Below are positions 1 to 8,215 of a stretch of DNA of 15,873 nt, piece by piece. The translations under genes and the position numbers were made by a program. The notes under the pieces were generated by a model, which saw only the letters and a list, made by a program, of their open reading frames with translations, made no database searches and was not told the origin of the DNA. The DNA is taken from assembly GCA_001970855.1 (NCBI GenBank), contig LSSN01000056.1, positions 1-15,873 on the forward strand. Direction: 5' to 3'. Numbering within the stretch: position 1 is the first letter of the stretch; every line of letters starts with the position of its first letter. This DNA is from Smittium culicis (Eukaryota; Kickxellomycota; Harpellomycetes; Harpellales; Legeriomycetaceae).

Positions 1-125
1 CAAATTTTTGAACGGCATTCGCGTGCCCAGAACACTTATACTGCAACGTATAAGTGATTCACCAGCCCCCTTGAACTAATGCCCAGTGGGCATTGAGCTG
101 CTAGAGCTGCGCAGGGAGGGTCGAT
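1..125. other. GC-richer structured island at the left edge
   Basis: This stretch is close to half G+C while the following kilobases are very AT-rich, and the change at about 125 is abrupt. It holds a 9-bp perfect stem (CACTTATAC at 33-41 with GTATAAGTG at 48-56, 6-nt loop), a second 7-bp stem (AATGCCC at 78-84 with GGGCATT at 88-94, 3-nt loop), and a doubled GAGCTGC around 95-110. One forward frame stays open from the left edge for about 25 codons, meets TAA near 77, and is open again beyond it, so a remnant of a coding element is possible. It could be the end of a retroelement or of a structured RNA cut by the window edge; I do not recognise it. Confidence 0.4.
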
Positions 126-407
126 TGAAAATTTATTTTTTTAATACTTTTTTAATTTTATAAAATTTCTTGATAGTTTTTAGTATACTTTAAATTATGT
201 TAAACTCTTTGAAAAAAAAAATAATTAAGACACTATCAATATAGTCAGAAATCCCCAATAATTATTAATATATTGTATGTGTATAGTAATAATTCAGTCC
301 CTTAAAAAATTTCTTTCTCAATAAACACTCCTGAAATTTTTGGGGCAGCTTTGAGAGCGATTCCGAAAATATATCAGCAAAACTCAGTTCACGTATCGAC
401 CCTCCTC
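115..407. repeat. Inverted pair of an 11-bp motif
   Basis: GGAGGGTCGAT at about 115-125 recurs as its exact reverse complement at about 397-407, with AT-rich DNA between. The purine-rich GGAGGG followed by TCGAT would suit the polypurine-tract end of a retroelement present in two opposite copies, or the ends of a roughly 290-bp element. No target duplication is visible outside the pair, so neither reading is established. Confidence 0.3.
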
Positions 408-423
408 ATATAACTGAGTTTGC
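377..423. repeat. Hairpin with 22-nt loop
   Basis: GCAAAACTCAGTT (377-389) pairs with AACTGAGTTTGC (412-423) over 12 bp with one bulged A. The 22-nt loop (390-411) contains the reverse complement of the GGAGGGTCGAT motif found at 115-125. The surrounding 300-540 is less AT-rich than its flanks. It may be a transposon end, a structured RNA or chance. Confidence 0.4.
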
Positions 424-1701
424 CGACCAACTTTGAACTTAAATATCAGCTCAATTTTATCCAAAAGTTTACCAAAACGAGCAAATACAGCCGCGATAAT
501 GCGTCATCGATTTCAGGATTACAGATTCCTAATTGAAAATCTTATCAATAAAAAAACCATTATTCTATGATAAAGTCAATACTATTTAAATTTATTTTCT
601 TTAAATTTTTAATACATAGCGTAAACCAAAAATATCACCCTAAAATATAAAATTATAGGCGGAGAAGTGGGAAAATCTCTGAAAAATAAAGTTACTAAAT
701 ATTTAAAGTCATAAAAATTAAAACCTTTAAAATAGATAATATACTAGAAGAATTTGAATATATTCCTTCATATAAACCTAAAATTAGGAAATAAAATATT
801 AATATACTAACAATATTATATTTTTAAGAGGATCTATTTTAATGCTAAAAATCAAATTTTACTATAGGGGTTCGAAAATAAAAATTAATTATATAATTTT
901 TTTAAATTAAATAAAAAAATTTAAATATGGATGTCTCTATAAAAAATTATATAATAGAGTGAATATTATATAACAATTTTATTGATAAAATATTCTAATT
1001 CTATAAGTATGAGAATTAAATATATAAAACAAAATTTGATAAACGATTATACTCTGGATTTTATCCTAGCTATTTGATTTTTATAGTGTATTTATAAAAT
1101 TCCGAAACTATAAATAAAATTTGGCTTGAAAATTTTTATTTTTTATTTCATAATCAGCTATATGAAAAATTTTTTTTGCATGCGGAGCTTATTGTGTCAA
1201 ATTTTATATTTTTTTGGGCTAAGTGTTTTTATAAAGTATTATTTAAAATAATGAAATAACATTAAAAATAATAAATTTTCATAAATTATTTTTTAATTCC
1301 TATTAACAACATTTTTAGTTTGACTATTTTACTTCAATTGTGATTTCATTCTATAAATAAAACCATATAATTAGAAATTAAGGTATCTAGAAAAATAAAA
1401 ACCTTGTATCCTAATAATATCTTATTGAATTTTTTTGAATTGTGTAATATTTCATTCTGATAACTAAAAATTATGCTATATTAAAACTGGTATTTAGTTA
1501 TTCATATTACTTACTTTATAAACATTTTTTTTAAAATCTCAAATGAACAATAATTATGCTGCCTAAAGATTTATTATAAAAATATGCTATATTTTAGAAC
1601 ATATCAAATAATTCTCGATATTATATCAATGTATCGATGTATCAATAAGAAAAAGATCTCAAAACATAGAGGTGAAGGAAAAATAAATCAACAGTACCTC
1701 T

Positions 1702-2100
1702 TTAGATCTTTAATAGAGAATTTAATATTTCCAAAATGTTCATTACACACAACCTAAAAAATTTCGAGTTTGAACTTGCAGATATTTTTATCTTTAGTGA
1801 TAAAAAAATTTTTTCGTCCAGATAATATTCAGAATTTCTCGAATAATGTAAAATTTTATAGGGTGAATTTTTAATATTTACATGATATTTAAAAATAGCT
1901 TTCTACCAGCTCCCATAAAATCGTTCTGTATAGCTCCATGTCATTAAGAAATTTTTTAGCATTGAGAATCATGCTAATTTCAACAACTGTTTATCACTTC
2001 TGGAGTTCAAAGTAAAATAGGTCTTCATTGTAATAATTTTGCTTTTTTTTGTATCAGATTTGCTAGAAAAAATATATTAATCTGGGATATACTTTGTATC
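1702..2100 (-). pseudogene. Possible decayed coding sequence, unidentified
   Basis: Reading the minus strand from 2100 down to the TAA at 1702-1704, one frame covers about 133 codons with only three internal stops, although local base composition would predict about a dozen. The last 66 codons are uninterrupted. The translation has a mixed composition (for example WSYTERFYGSW and HYSRNSEYYLDEK) rather than plain Lys/Asn/Ile runs. No start, no domain and no splice sites could be assigned. It may be a transposon-derived relic; chance is not excluded. Confidence 0.22.
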
Positions 2101-2503
2101 TACGTTTTTTCTATGAAATTTTTTCGATAAATTAGGAAGGAAAGCTCCGATTCAGTTTAAAAGTTCCGAAAAAAAAAATTAAAAAAGTATTTTTTTTTTG
2201 AGATATGATCCAAACTGATCTAAACATTTTATTTACAAGTCTCATATTTAATGGCAATTAGATATGTTGAAGTTTTCCACTTGAATAAATATCAATGGAG
2301 TCATCCAGAAAGATGTATTAGATATTCAATGAATTTTACACTAAAGCTTTGATAAAATGTATTTCTTTCTATATTTAGTAGCCATATTGAATATAACCAA
2401 CTAAAATATAAAATTTATTAGCCCTAATTAATATTATTACACTTCAAAACTTGTACCATTCTATATCTTTTTTTTCTTTTCACGCTATAATTTATATTAG
2501 GGT

Positions 2504-2701
2504 TTAACACTTGCACGGGCGGTAGACTATTTTTGACTTGCAAAGTATAGTCAACAGCGTTCAATTTAAAATGCTTTAATTCCTAGATTCGTTCATATAC
2601 TGATTTATTCTGAATTTACAACAAATAATAAATATACTTATAAACCATAAACGAATCAATAATTTCATTTTTTCAAGCAGAATTGGACGAGAAAGGGTTA
2701 A
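2504..2701 (-). mobile_element. piggyBac-like MITE, subfamily A, copy A1
   Basis: This 198-bp element is bounded by TTAA at 2504-2507 and 2698-2701. Its left side carries a decayed version of the subfamily R end (GGGCGGTAGACTATTTTTGA) and its right side the inverted L end (GGACGAGAAAGGGTTAA). The TTAA boundary with CCCTTTC-type inverted ends matches the pattern of the piggyBac superfamily. It has no coding capacity. Its right TTAA is also the left boundary of copy A2, and the junction forms an 18-bp perfect palindrome at 2691-2708. Confidence 0.7.
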
Positions 2702-3087
2702 CCCTTTCGCGGGCGGTAGACTATTTTTGACTTGCAAAATATAGCCAACAATTCTCAGTTAAAATTCTTTAATTCCGAGGCCGTAAGAATATTTGATTAA
2801 CCCTTTCCCATCCAACACTCTTTAAAAAAATAAAGTCTATGATTCGTTTATGAATTAAAAGCATATTTATTATTTGCTGATATTTTACAATGTACCAATG
2901 TACCTTTGGCCTCGGGATTAAAGTATTAAAATTGATCTCTAATTGGCTATATCTGGTGGATCAAAAACAGTCTACCACCCGTTAAAGGGTTAATAGTATT
3001 TTAACAGCAAATAATAAATTTGCTTTTAATTCATAAACGAATCAATAATTTCGATTTTTTTATGAGTGTTGGACGGGAAAGGGTTAG
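2698..3087 (-). mobile_element. piggyBac-like MITE, subfamily A, copy A2, split by A3
   Basis: The left part (2698-2796) starts TTAACCCTTTCGCGGGCGGTAG and runs through the conserved interior to a TTAA at 2797. It resumes at 2994 with TAGTATTTTAACAGCAAATA, exactly the interior expected from other copies, and ends with GTGTTGGACGGGAAAGGG before TTAG (3084-3087), a one-base change from TTAA. Without A3 it would be about 197 bp, the normal length. It is therefore older than A3. Confidence 0.82.
2797..2993 (+). mobile_element. piggyBac-like MITE, subfamily A, copy A3, nested in A2
   Basis: This 197-bp copy has TTAA at both borders (2797-2800 and 2990-2993). The L end reads CCCTTTCCCATCCAACACTC and the R end is CAGTCTACCACCCGTTAAAGGG. 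It interrupts A2 in the opposite orientation. Removing it together with one TTAA rejoins A2 in register with uninterrupted copies such as 8575-8770, so TTAA is its target-site duplication. Confidence 0.85.
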
Positions 3088-3451
3088 CTATAAATAGTTA
3101 TTAAGTAAAATTTAATCTCCAACCTTTAAATATAACAGATTACCTGTCAAATAAAATCACAAGAATATAAAACTCTGTTCAATGACAAATATTTACAAAT
3201 TTTAAATACTTGATATCCAAATACTGATAGGCATAAATGAATAGATTACTAGAAAAGCGGCCAATAATCATAAGTAAAAAAAATGTATATTTTTTTAAAT
3301 GCTTGATAAATAATATTTGTTTTTTATTAGACTAAATTCTATAGAAAAAAACAAAAGATTCCCATATATGACTTTTTTCTGCACGAAGATTTAATATTAG
3401 ATATTAACTTCATACCAACAAATTTATTAATATCAAATTTCCTATATACAG
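3088..3451 (+). promoter_or_regulatory. Upstream region of the Myb-repeat gene
   Basis: This AT-rich leader lies between the last MITE and the ATG at 3452. An in-frame TAA at 3428-3430 shows that the coding frame does not extend upstream unless there is a splice. CAG directly precedes the ATG after TATTAACTT and a pyrimidine-poor tract, which could pass for a weak 3' splice site, but no convincing upstream exon was found. No clear TATA box or operator is recognisable in such AT-rich DNA. Confidence 0.3.
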
Positions 3452-4951
3452 ATGCAAATTCACAAAGCTTTCGGCTTATACTCTCGAATACAAATAGTTA
3501 TCAGATTACGATCTAGCGAAAAATCTTTAGGAAGTAAAGCATTTGCAAAGCAATTACATACAAAATCTCCATTATTTTCCGAGAAAATAGATATATCTCC
3601 AGACGCTGAAGGTAAAAAAAAGAAAAAGATAAAAACAAAATTAACTGATGTTAAAGTAGCTACGCGAAAAAAAACGAAAAAAAATTCTACAGATAGTGAA
3701 CAACCTAGCATTAGCTTAAATAAAGATTCAATAGATTTGCCAATAGATTTAAGAAAATATTGGAAAAAAAGCGACAGTGAACTCCTTAATAAACTAGTCG
3801 ATAAATATGGAACAAACTGGAAAAAAATTAAATCAATTTATAATGACCTTAGATCTACATCAAATTTAAGCCTTCATTACTACCATGTTGCAAATCCTAA
3901 AATTAAAAAAGGTAGATGGTCTAAAACTGAAGATGATATGCTTAAAGACATAATTAAGAATTACGAGATTTTAAATAAAAAAAAAAATTGGCCTGAGATT
4001 GCCAAATTATTAGGGACTGGTCGTTCCTCATTATCTGTTTATAGTCGATATATTTCTGGCAATAGTGTAATCAATGGCACAAGAAGCAAAAAATCAGCTG
4101 GTGGTAAATATTTACGTGGTTTCTGGTCAAACCAGGAGGATAAAAGACTTTTAAGAGCTTTGGATATTGCTGGAAATGAATTAAAATTAAAAGGAACATT
4201 TATAACAAAGGATGATCACGAAACATCTAAACTTGTAGAGTCAAACCCCGAGTTTTTTACTAATTTTGAAACATTAAACAACGAATCTACAAGCATACCC
4301 GCAAAAGATTTTAATTCGAAGCTCCCTGACATATCCATTACATCTAAGCAAAATCTTTACAAGATTTACAAAAAAGTAGAAGGCATTAAGCTAACTTGGG
4401 ATGATATTTCTAACGCAGTAGTTACTAGATCACCACCACAGTGTCGTTTAAGGTGGGTTGAACTAGTGTATAAGTTGCAAGGAGTAGCCAGCCTTAGGCA
4501 GCGACCTTTTTCAAATTATGAACACGATCTTTTAAAAGATTGTGTAGATAAATACGACTTTCAATGGTCTAAAATTAGAATACATTTTCCTGATAGAACT
4601 TCAAGGACGTTAAGATACTATTATAAAGTGTTTATTGATAAATCCTCCAAATCACAAATAAATACAACAAAAACAAGCGAATCAGATACAAACGAATCTA
4701 AAGGCTCTATAGAAACTAATTCAGGGTTATTAAAACCAAGTTACTATAAAACTAGGTCGTCTGATGAAAGCTCGAACTATTTAATGACAAAAAGTAAAAA
4801 ATGGAGCAAAGAAGAGATTGATATCTTGTTACATAGCTACAGAAAATACAATGGCGATTGGATTTTGATTGCAAAGGAGCTGAAATCCAAGTTACCATCC
4901 GAGTGCCTTAAAATGTACAATTCAATTGCTCAACACTTATTTAAAATTTAA
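3452..4951 (+). CDS. Protein with five Myb/SANT repeats
   Basis: This 499-residue protein is a likely DNA-binding or chromatin-associated factor. Five Myb/SANT-type helical repeats can be read. R1 (about 100-147) has W104 and W123. R2 (153-202) has W156, W180 and Y197/Y200. R3 (about 224-340) has W225, W316 and W335, with about 65 extra residues between its first helix and the rest. R4 (350-394) has F353 in place of the first Trp, W372 and Y389-Y391. R5 (450-494) has W451, W470 and Y489. Lys-rich blocks at 54-63 and 71-77 could be nuclear signals. The first 40 residues are basic, rich in Ser and hydrophobics, with a single acid at E23, like a mitochondrial presequence, so location is open. 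M1 is used because TAA lies seven codons upstream and the next Met is residue 163, inside R2. Reb1/TTF1-, SNAPC4- or telomere-binding-like roles are possible; the exact orthologue is not recognised. Confidence 0.88.
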   Translation: MQIHKAFGLYSRIQIVIRLRSSEKSLGSKAFAKQLHTKSPLFSEKIDISPDAEGKKKKKIKTKLTDVKVATRKKTKKNSTDSEQPSISLNKDSIDLPIDLRKYWKKSDSELLNKLVDKYGTNWKKIKSIYNDLRSTSNLSLHYYHVANPKIKKGRWSKTEDDMLKDIIKNYEILNKKKNWPEIAKLLGTGRSSLSVYSRYISGNSVINGTRSKKSAGGKYLRGFWSNQEDKRLLRALDIAGNELKLKGTFITKDDHETSKLVESNPEFFTNFETLNNESTSIPAKDFNSKLPDISITSKQNLYKIYKKVEGIKLTWDDISNAVVTRSPPQCRLRWVELVYKLQGVASLRQRPFSNYEHDLLKDCVDKYDFQWSKIRIHFPDRTSRTLRYYYKVFIDKSSKSQINTTKTSESDTNESKGSIETNSGLLKPSYYKTRSSDESSNYLMTKSKKWSKEEIDILLHSYRKYNGDWILIAKELKSKLPSECLKMYNSIAQHLFKI

Positions 4952-5209
4952 TATAAAGAAATATTAAATAGAAATTTATCTTTTAGTACTTTTTTTTTTT
5001 TAAATTTTTTTTAGTTTGATTATAATCTTTTTATTGTTAAAAGTTAAAACTAAATGATAAAAGTAAATGTAAATATTTCATTCTAACCATAATGCTAGCA
5101 TAATTTTCAAGGTAATGTATTTCATGAGTGCTGTCGTAAATTTTCTATTATCCCTAATTCAAAGAATTTATACTAAGGGCTTTTTCTTGTATTATTGATC
5201 GTGAATTTA
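4952..5209. other. Convergent intergenic spacer
   Basis: These 258 bp separate the stop codons of the two convergent genes. Just after the Myb gene are long T runs (about 4989-5011) that would serve as a U-rich 3' region for the plus-strand transcript. No canonical AATAAA was found on the plus strand here. The rest is AT-rich and featureless. Confidence 0.5.
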
Positions 5210-5212
5210 TTA
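5206..5212 (-). terminator. Tandem stop overlapping AATAAA
   Basis: On the minus strand the secreted-protein gene ends TAATAAATT: two consecutive in-frame TAA stops, with an AATAAA hexamer (5206-5211) overlapping them. The hexamer is the standard polyadenylation signal in form, but it lies unusually close to the stop, so its use is uncertain. Confidence 0.35.
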
Positions 5213-6562
5213 TGCGTATCCATAACATGTCATCGAGAATATGTTGTTAGATTTAACAGGAAGTGTTGAAGTGAAGTAGATGTATGAGTTATTTGGGTTA
5301 GGATCGAACTGGGATGTTGTCAGTACATTACCTTCTGCTATTAGACTCAAATATCCGCCCTTATAAACGTACTGCCAGTTTGTTGGCTTGATTTTATCAG
5401 CTCTAAGGTTTGTTACTGTTCCTGAACGTGTCTGATATTTTGTAGCGAATGTAATTTGATATAAAGTCGTCATTACGTTGAAAGTAGATATTAGTGAAAT
5501 GCTTGACAGTGAGGAAGTTGGTAAGAGCATTAACCCAAGAACTTGATTAGTATTTATTGCGAAATCGATTGTAAATTCTTTACATGCTTTATTTATTGTA
5601 GCTAAAGAGTTAAAAGTCATGATACGAGGAGAAATGTCATATGATGATAGTCGAGATAAAACTCGATTGGCTGGAGGTGTTGGGGTAGGGGATGGGGATG
5701 GGGTAAGCGATTTTGTTGAAGATTGTGGTTTTATCGAAGTAGTTGTGAGTTTTTCAGATGTTGACGTTTCTTCGGTAGTCGAAGTTTCATCATCTGTTGT
5801 TGTCTCTTCGCTTGTCGAAGTTTCATCATCGGTTGTTGTCACTTCGCTTGTCGAAGTTTCATCATCTGTTGTTGTCTCTTCGCTTATTGAAGTGGTGACT
5901 TCAGATAAGCTTGACTGGATTAAACTTGAAGAATCCATTATTGAGCTCGTAGGTGTAAGTGAGATCGTTGAAACAGATGATGAGGTTGAGCAACCGCTAG
6001 GACAGGTAATTAACATATTAGAAGCATTTAAGCCCCCATACCATGAAAAAAGAGTAAAGTACTCTGGGCTAAAACCGTCTAGCTTGAAGCTGGGAAATGT
6101 TATTATATTTGATTCCTCGCTTTCTGATAGATATTGAGTGATTGTAACTACATAATCTTGTGAAATATACATAGAGTAGCTTCCAACGCCTGTGGATTGA
6201 GAAAAACCACCCACCTTTCTAAGCCAAGAATCAAGACTGGGTGATGTGTTATATCTGCTTGTAACAACTGAGCTGATACCGCTAAAAGTTCCGAATATAA
6301 CGTCCACAAATGGAGAAGTGTCCGATTTATCACTTTCATCTGTAGTTGATAGACGCAAAATAGGGTCAGTATTTTGATTTGAAGTAAAATCTATCCTAAG
6401 CGGAAGCTTTTCCTTGCAAGGAGTTTGTATATACACCGATTTGTCGGGAGTGGCGTAATTTGGTTGCTGATTAGCGTTTAGAGTTCTTATTTTATACTGG
6501 CATTGCGGAGCTACTGAATATAAAACCGTAGCTAGAGAGAGCAATGTTCTTAGATATTTCAT
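5210..6562 (-). CDS. Secreted two-domain protein with Ser/Thr-rich linker
   Basis: This 450-residue protein begins MKYLRTLLSLATVLYSVAPQ, a typical signal peptide with cleavage likely near residue 20. Domain 1 (about 21-192) and domain 2 (about 300-450) look like diverged copies: both have CKE followed by an IDF strand (C49, C327) and a closing TC (C187, C446), with similar beta-strand-like spacing. Between them (about 192-298) is a Ser/Thr-rich, presumably O-glycosylated linker with three 12-residue repeats (227-262) and a Pro-Ser-Thr stretch (287-297). N-glycosylation sequons are at N105, N179 and N424. No second membrane segment or GPI-type tail is seen, so it is probably released or held non-covalently in the wall or extracellular matrix. 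The domains may belong to the farnesoic acid O-methyltransferase-like (PF12248) beta-sandwich class, a weak pattern match only. Start context is ACCAAAATG. Function unknown. Confidence 0.85.
   Translation of the reverse strand: MKYLRTLLSLATVLYSVAPQCQYKIRTLNANQQPNYATPDKSVYIQTPCKEKLPLRIDFTSNQNTDPILRLSTTDESDKSDTSPFVDVIFGTFSGISSVVTSRYNTSPSLDSWLRKVGGFSQSTGVGSYSMYISQDYVVTITQYLSESEESNIITFPSFKLDGFSPEYFTLFSWYGGLNASNMLITCPSGCSTSSSVSTISLTPTSSIMDSSSLIQSSLSEVTTSISEETTTDDETSTSEVTTTDDETSTSEETTTDDETSTTEETSTSEKLTTTSIKPQSSTKSLTPSPSPTPTPPANRVLSRLSSYDISPRIMTFNSLATINKACKEFTIDFAINTNQVLGLMLLPTSSLSSISLISTFNVMTTLYQITFATKYQTRSGTVTNLRADKIKPTNWQYVYKGGYLSLIAEGNVLTTSQFDPNPNNSYIYFTSTLPVKSNNIFSMTCYGYA
5777..5884 (-). repeat. 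Coding minisatellite, 3 x 36 bp
   Basis: Three head-to-tail 36-bp units encode SE(E/V)TTTDDETST three times (residues 227-262), with only a few base differences between units. A partial, diverged unit follows (TEETSTSE). Copy number could vary between strains by slippage or unequal exchange and would change linker length in 12-residue steps without breaking the frame. Confidence 0.9.
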
Positions 6563-7922
6563 TTTGGTAGTAGAATTTTTTTTTTTCTCAGTATGCTATT
6601 AATGTATAATATTTTTCAGTCGAAAAAAAATGATAAGTGAAAGTTCTTTCTAAATGTTTTTAAATTTTTGAATGGTGAATGAGGGTAAAATGTTTATAGA
6701 TATATTAATATCGAGATTTAATTAATGATATATCTTTTATGCATATAGTATTTCAAGATTATGGTAGTTAAAATTAAAAATTAAAGCTATCTGAAAAAGC
6801 CTATAAATAAATCAAATGCGATACCTGAGAAGACAGAAAAAGCTTAGATTATAGTACAGATGCTACTTAAAGAAGTAAATGAGATTTTAGATAAAATAAA
6901 GAGGCCTTATTTATTTTATCAAATATGCAGTGAATGAATTTGTATCTCTATCTGCTTTATAAGTAGTCAATCAGAAATAATTGTATGTGGTTTAAATGTT
7001 GGTTATTTTTCTTGAAGGTAAAATTGCGAAAATAGCATAGATAAATTCATTCTTTTTGACTTTATTTATTTCATTAGAGCTATCCGTCAAATGTTACATA
7101 CTTTTAAATCTGTGTTCAGAATTATAAATTATATAAATGCGTTGATCCACAGCTTAAAATCGTAAATTCCTATTGAATATACTATTACATAATCTTAATT
7201 TTAATTACATAATTATTCATGTAAAAATAGAATCAAAGTATAATTTTAGATGCTTTTCTGCCAACTATTGAATTAAGGCATTCAAACCTCCCTCTAAGTT
7301 TTATATTAGAAAAATAATATCAACTCAAAGGCTAAACAGTCCCATGATTAAAAGTCTCTATTTGCTGTAATCTTGGTGAAAAATTCAATCTTTGTAATAC
7401 ACTTTTGTACCAATAGTATATTTAACATCGGTAATATCAGAGTTTTATAAACTGAATTACAAAATTCGTCCAGAAAAAATAGTGCACAGAAAATAAACTA
7501 TTGGCAAACTGTTTACTTGCGTAGCTAAGGATTTATCATAGAAATAAAAACTCCTTGTGGGCTCTGATAAAAAAAAAGTATATAATCTATAGATCCAATA
7601 TATAAAATCCAATAAACTATTGCTGTCCAATAAATTTATAGCAATTATATTTTTTATCAATTACAGAGAATGATTACGAGGAAAAGGCCTTATTATTATA
7701 ATTCATCTACTAATCAATTTTAGTTTTTACTACTTATGACCCTATTAGTTAATGCAATTGAATAAATAACCCGTAAACAACTAGTTTATCTATATTAAAC
7801 TAGCTAATAGATTTTCTGTGAATAAAATTGTTGTCTGGAAAGGACCTCTCACTTATTTGAGGTACTCTGTACGAGCATTCGGGCTTTGATATATCTTGAT
7901 GCTATTGGGCTGAAAAAAAAAC
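6563..7922. other. Upstream region of the secreted-protein gene, no gene seen
   Basis: This stretch holds the presumed promoter of the minus-strand gene next to 6563. Immediately upstream of its ATG, in the sense direction, are a TACATTAATAGCATACTG stretch, a run of A, then CTACTACCAAAATG. The remaining 1.3 kb is AT-rich with frequent stops. A 67-codon minus-strand frame at 7457-7660 has no recognisable features and was not accepted. No MITE ends were found. Confidence 0.5.
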
Positions 7923-8121
7923 TTAACCCTTTCCGGGGCAAGTATACTTAAGCTTTTTTAAAAATTATAATTGGATAAGTCATATTATATTTATTTGTTA
8001 TTGGATATATAAAATTTACCGGCCAATTATTTATTACTATATTATATTTATTTATCATATTGTCGTATGGTTGGATAATTTTGGTGGTTCAAAAAAGGCC
8101 AACCGCCCCTGAAAGGGTTAA
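7923..8121 (+). mobile_element. piggyBac-like MITE, subfamily B, copy B1
   Basis: This 199-bp element has TTAA at 7923-7926 and 8118-8121. The left end is CCCTTTCCGGGGCAAGTATA and the right end, read inward from the opposite strand, is CCCTTTCAGGGGCGGTTGGCC. It differs from subfamily A in the interior, which includes a doubled TATTATATTTATTT tract, but shares the CCCTTTC terminus and TTAA border. It has no coding capacity and presumably used a transposase supplied elsewhere. Confidence 0.75.
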
Positions 8122-8215
8122 ATATGCTGGCTGAATTGAAAGAGCATATCGAATTTATTTTGTGACACTCTAAAATAAATGCGGGAATTTTTTTCCACAT
8201 CCAGCTTGATAATAA

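Larger units (their letters stand above)
126..2503. other. AT-rich tract with no intact gene
   Basis: Stops are dense in all six frames and no open frame of useful length exists. Homopolymer A and T runs are common. Two local exceptions are listed separately: a hairpin at 377-423 and a minus-strand frame with few stops at 1702-2100. No tRNA B-box-like sequence in a foldable context was found. None of the MITE ends that are common elsewhere in the window was spotted here. Confidence 0.6.

Noticed and set aside
2221..2400. Minus-strand peptide pieces resembling a MULE transposase start (FWMTPLIF)
   Set aside because: Several stops surround the short match and the following motifs of that family could not be found in any frame.
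3460..3711. 83-codon minus-strand frame rich in Phe
   Set aside because: It is antisense to the Lys-rich N-terminus of the Myb-repeat protein; Lys codons read as Phe on the opposite strand.
5619..6137. 172-codon plus-strand open frame rich in Val and Ser
   Set aside because: It is antisense to the repeat linker of the secreted protein; the openness follows from the repetitive Ser/Thr/Glu/Asp codons on the other strand.
6148..6339. 63-codon minus-strand frame
   Set aside because: It overlaps the secreted-protein gene in another frame on the same strand, with no domain or start context of its own.
7457..7660. 67-codon minus-strand frame, hydrophobic
   Set aside because: This length is expected by chance in DNA of this composition; no signal, motif or neighbour supports it.
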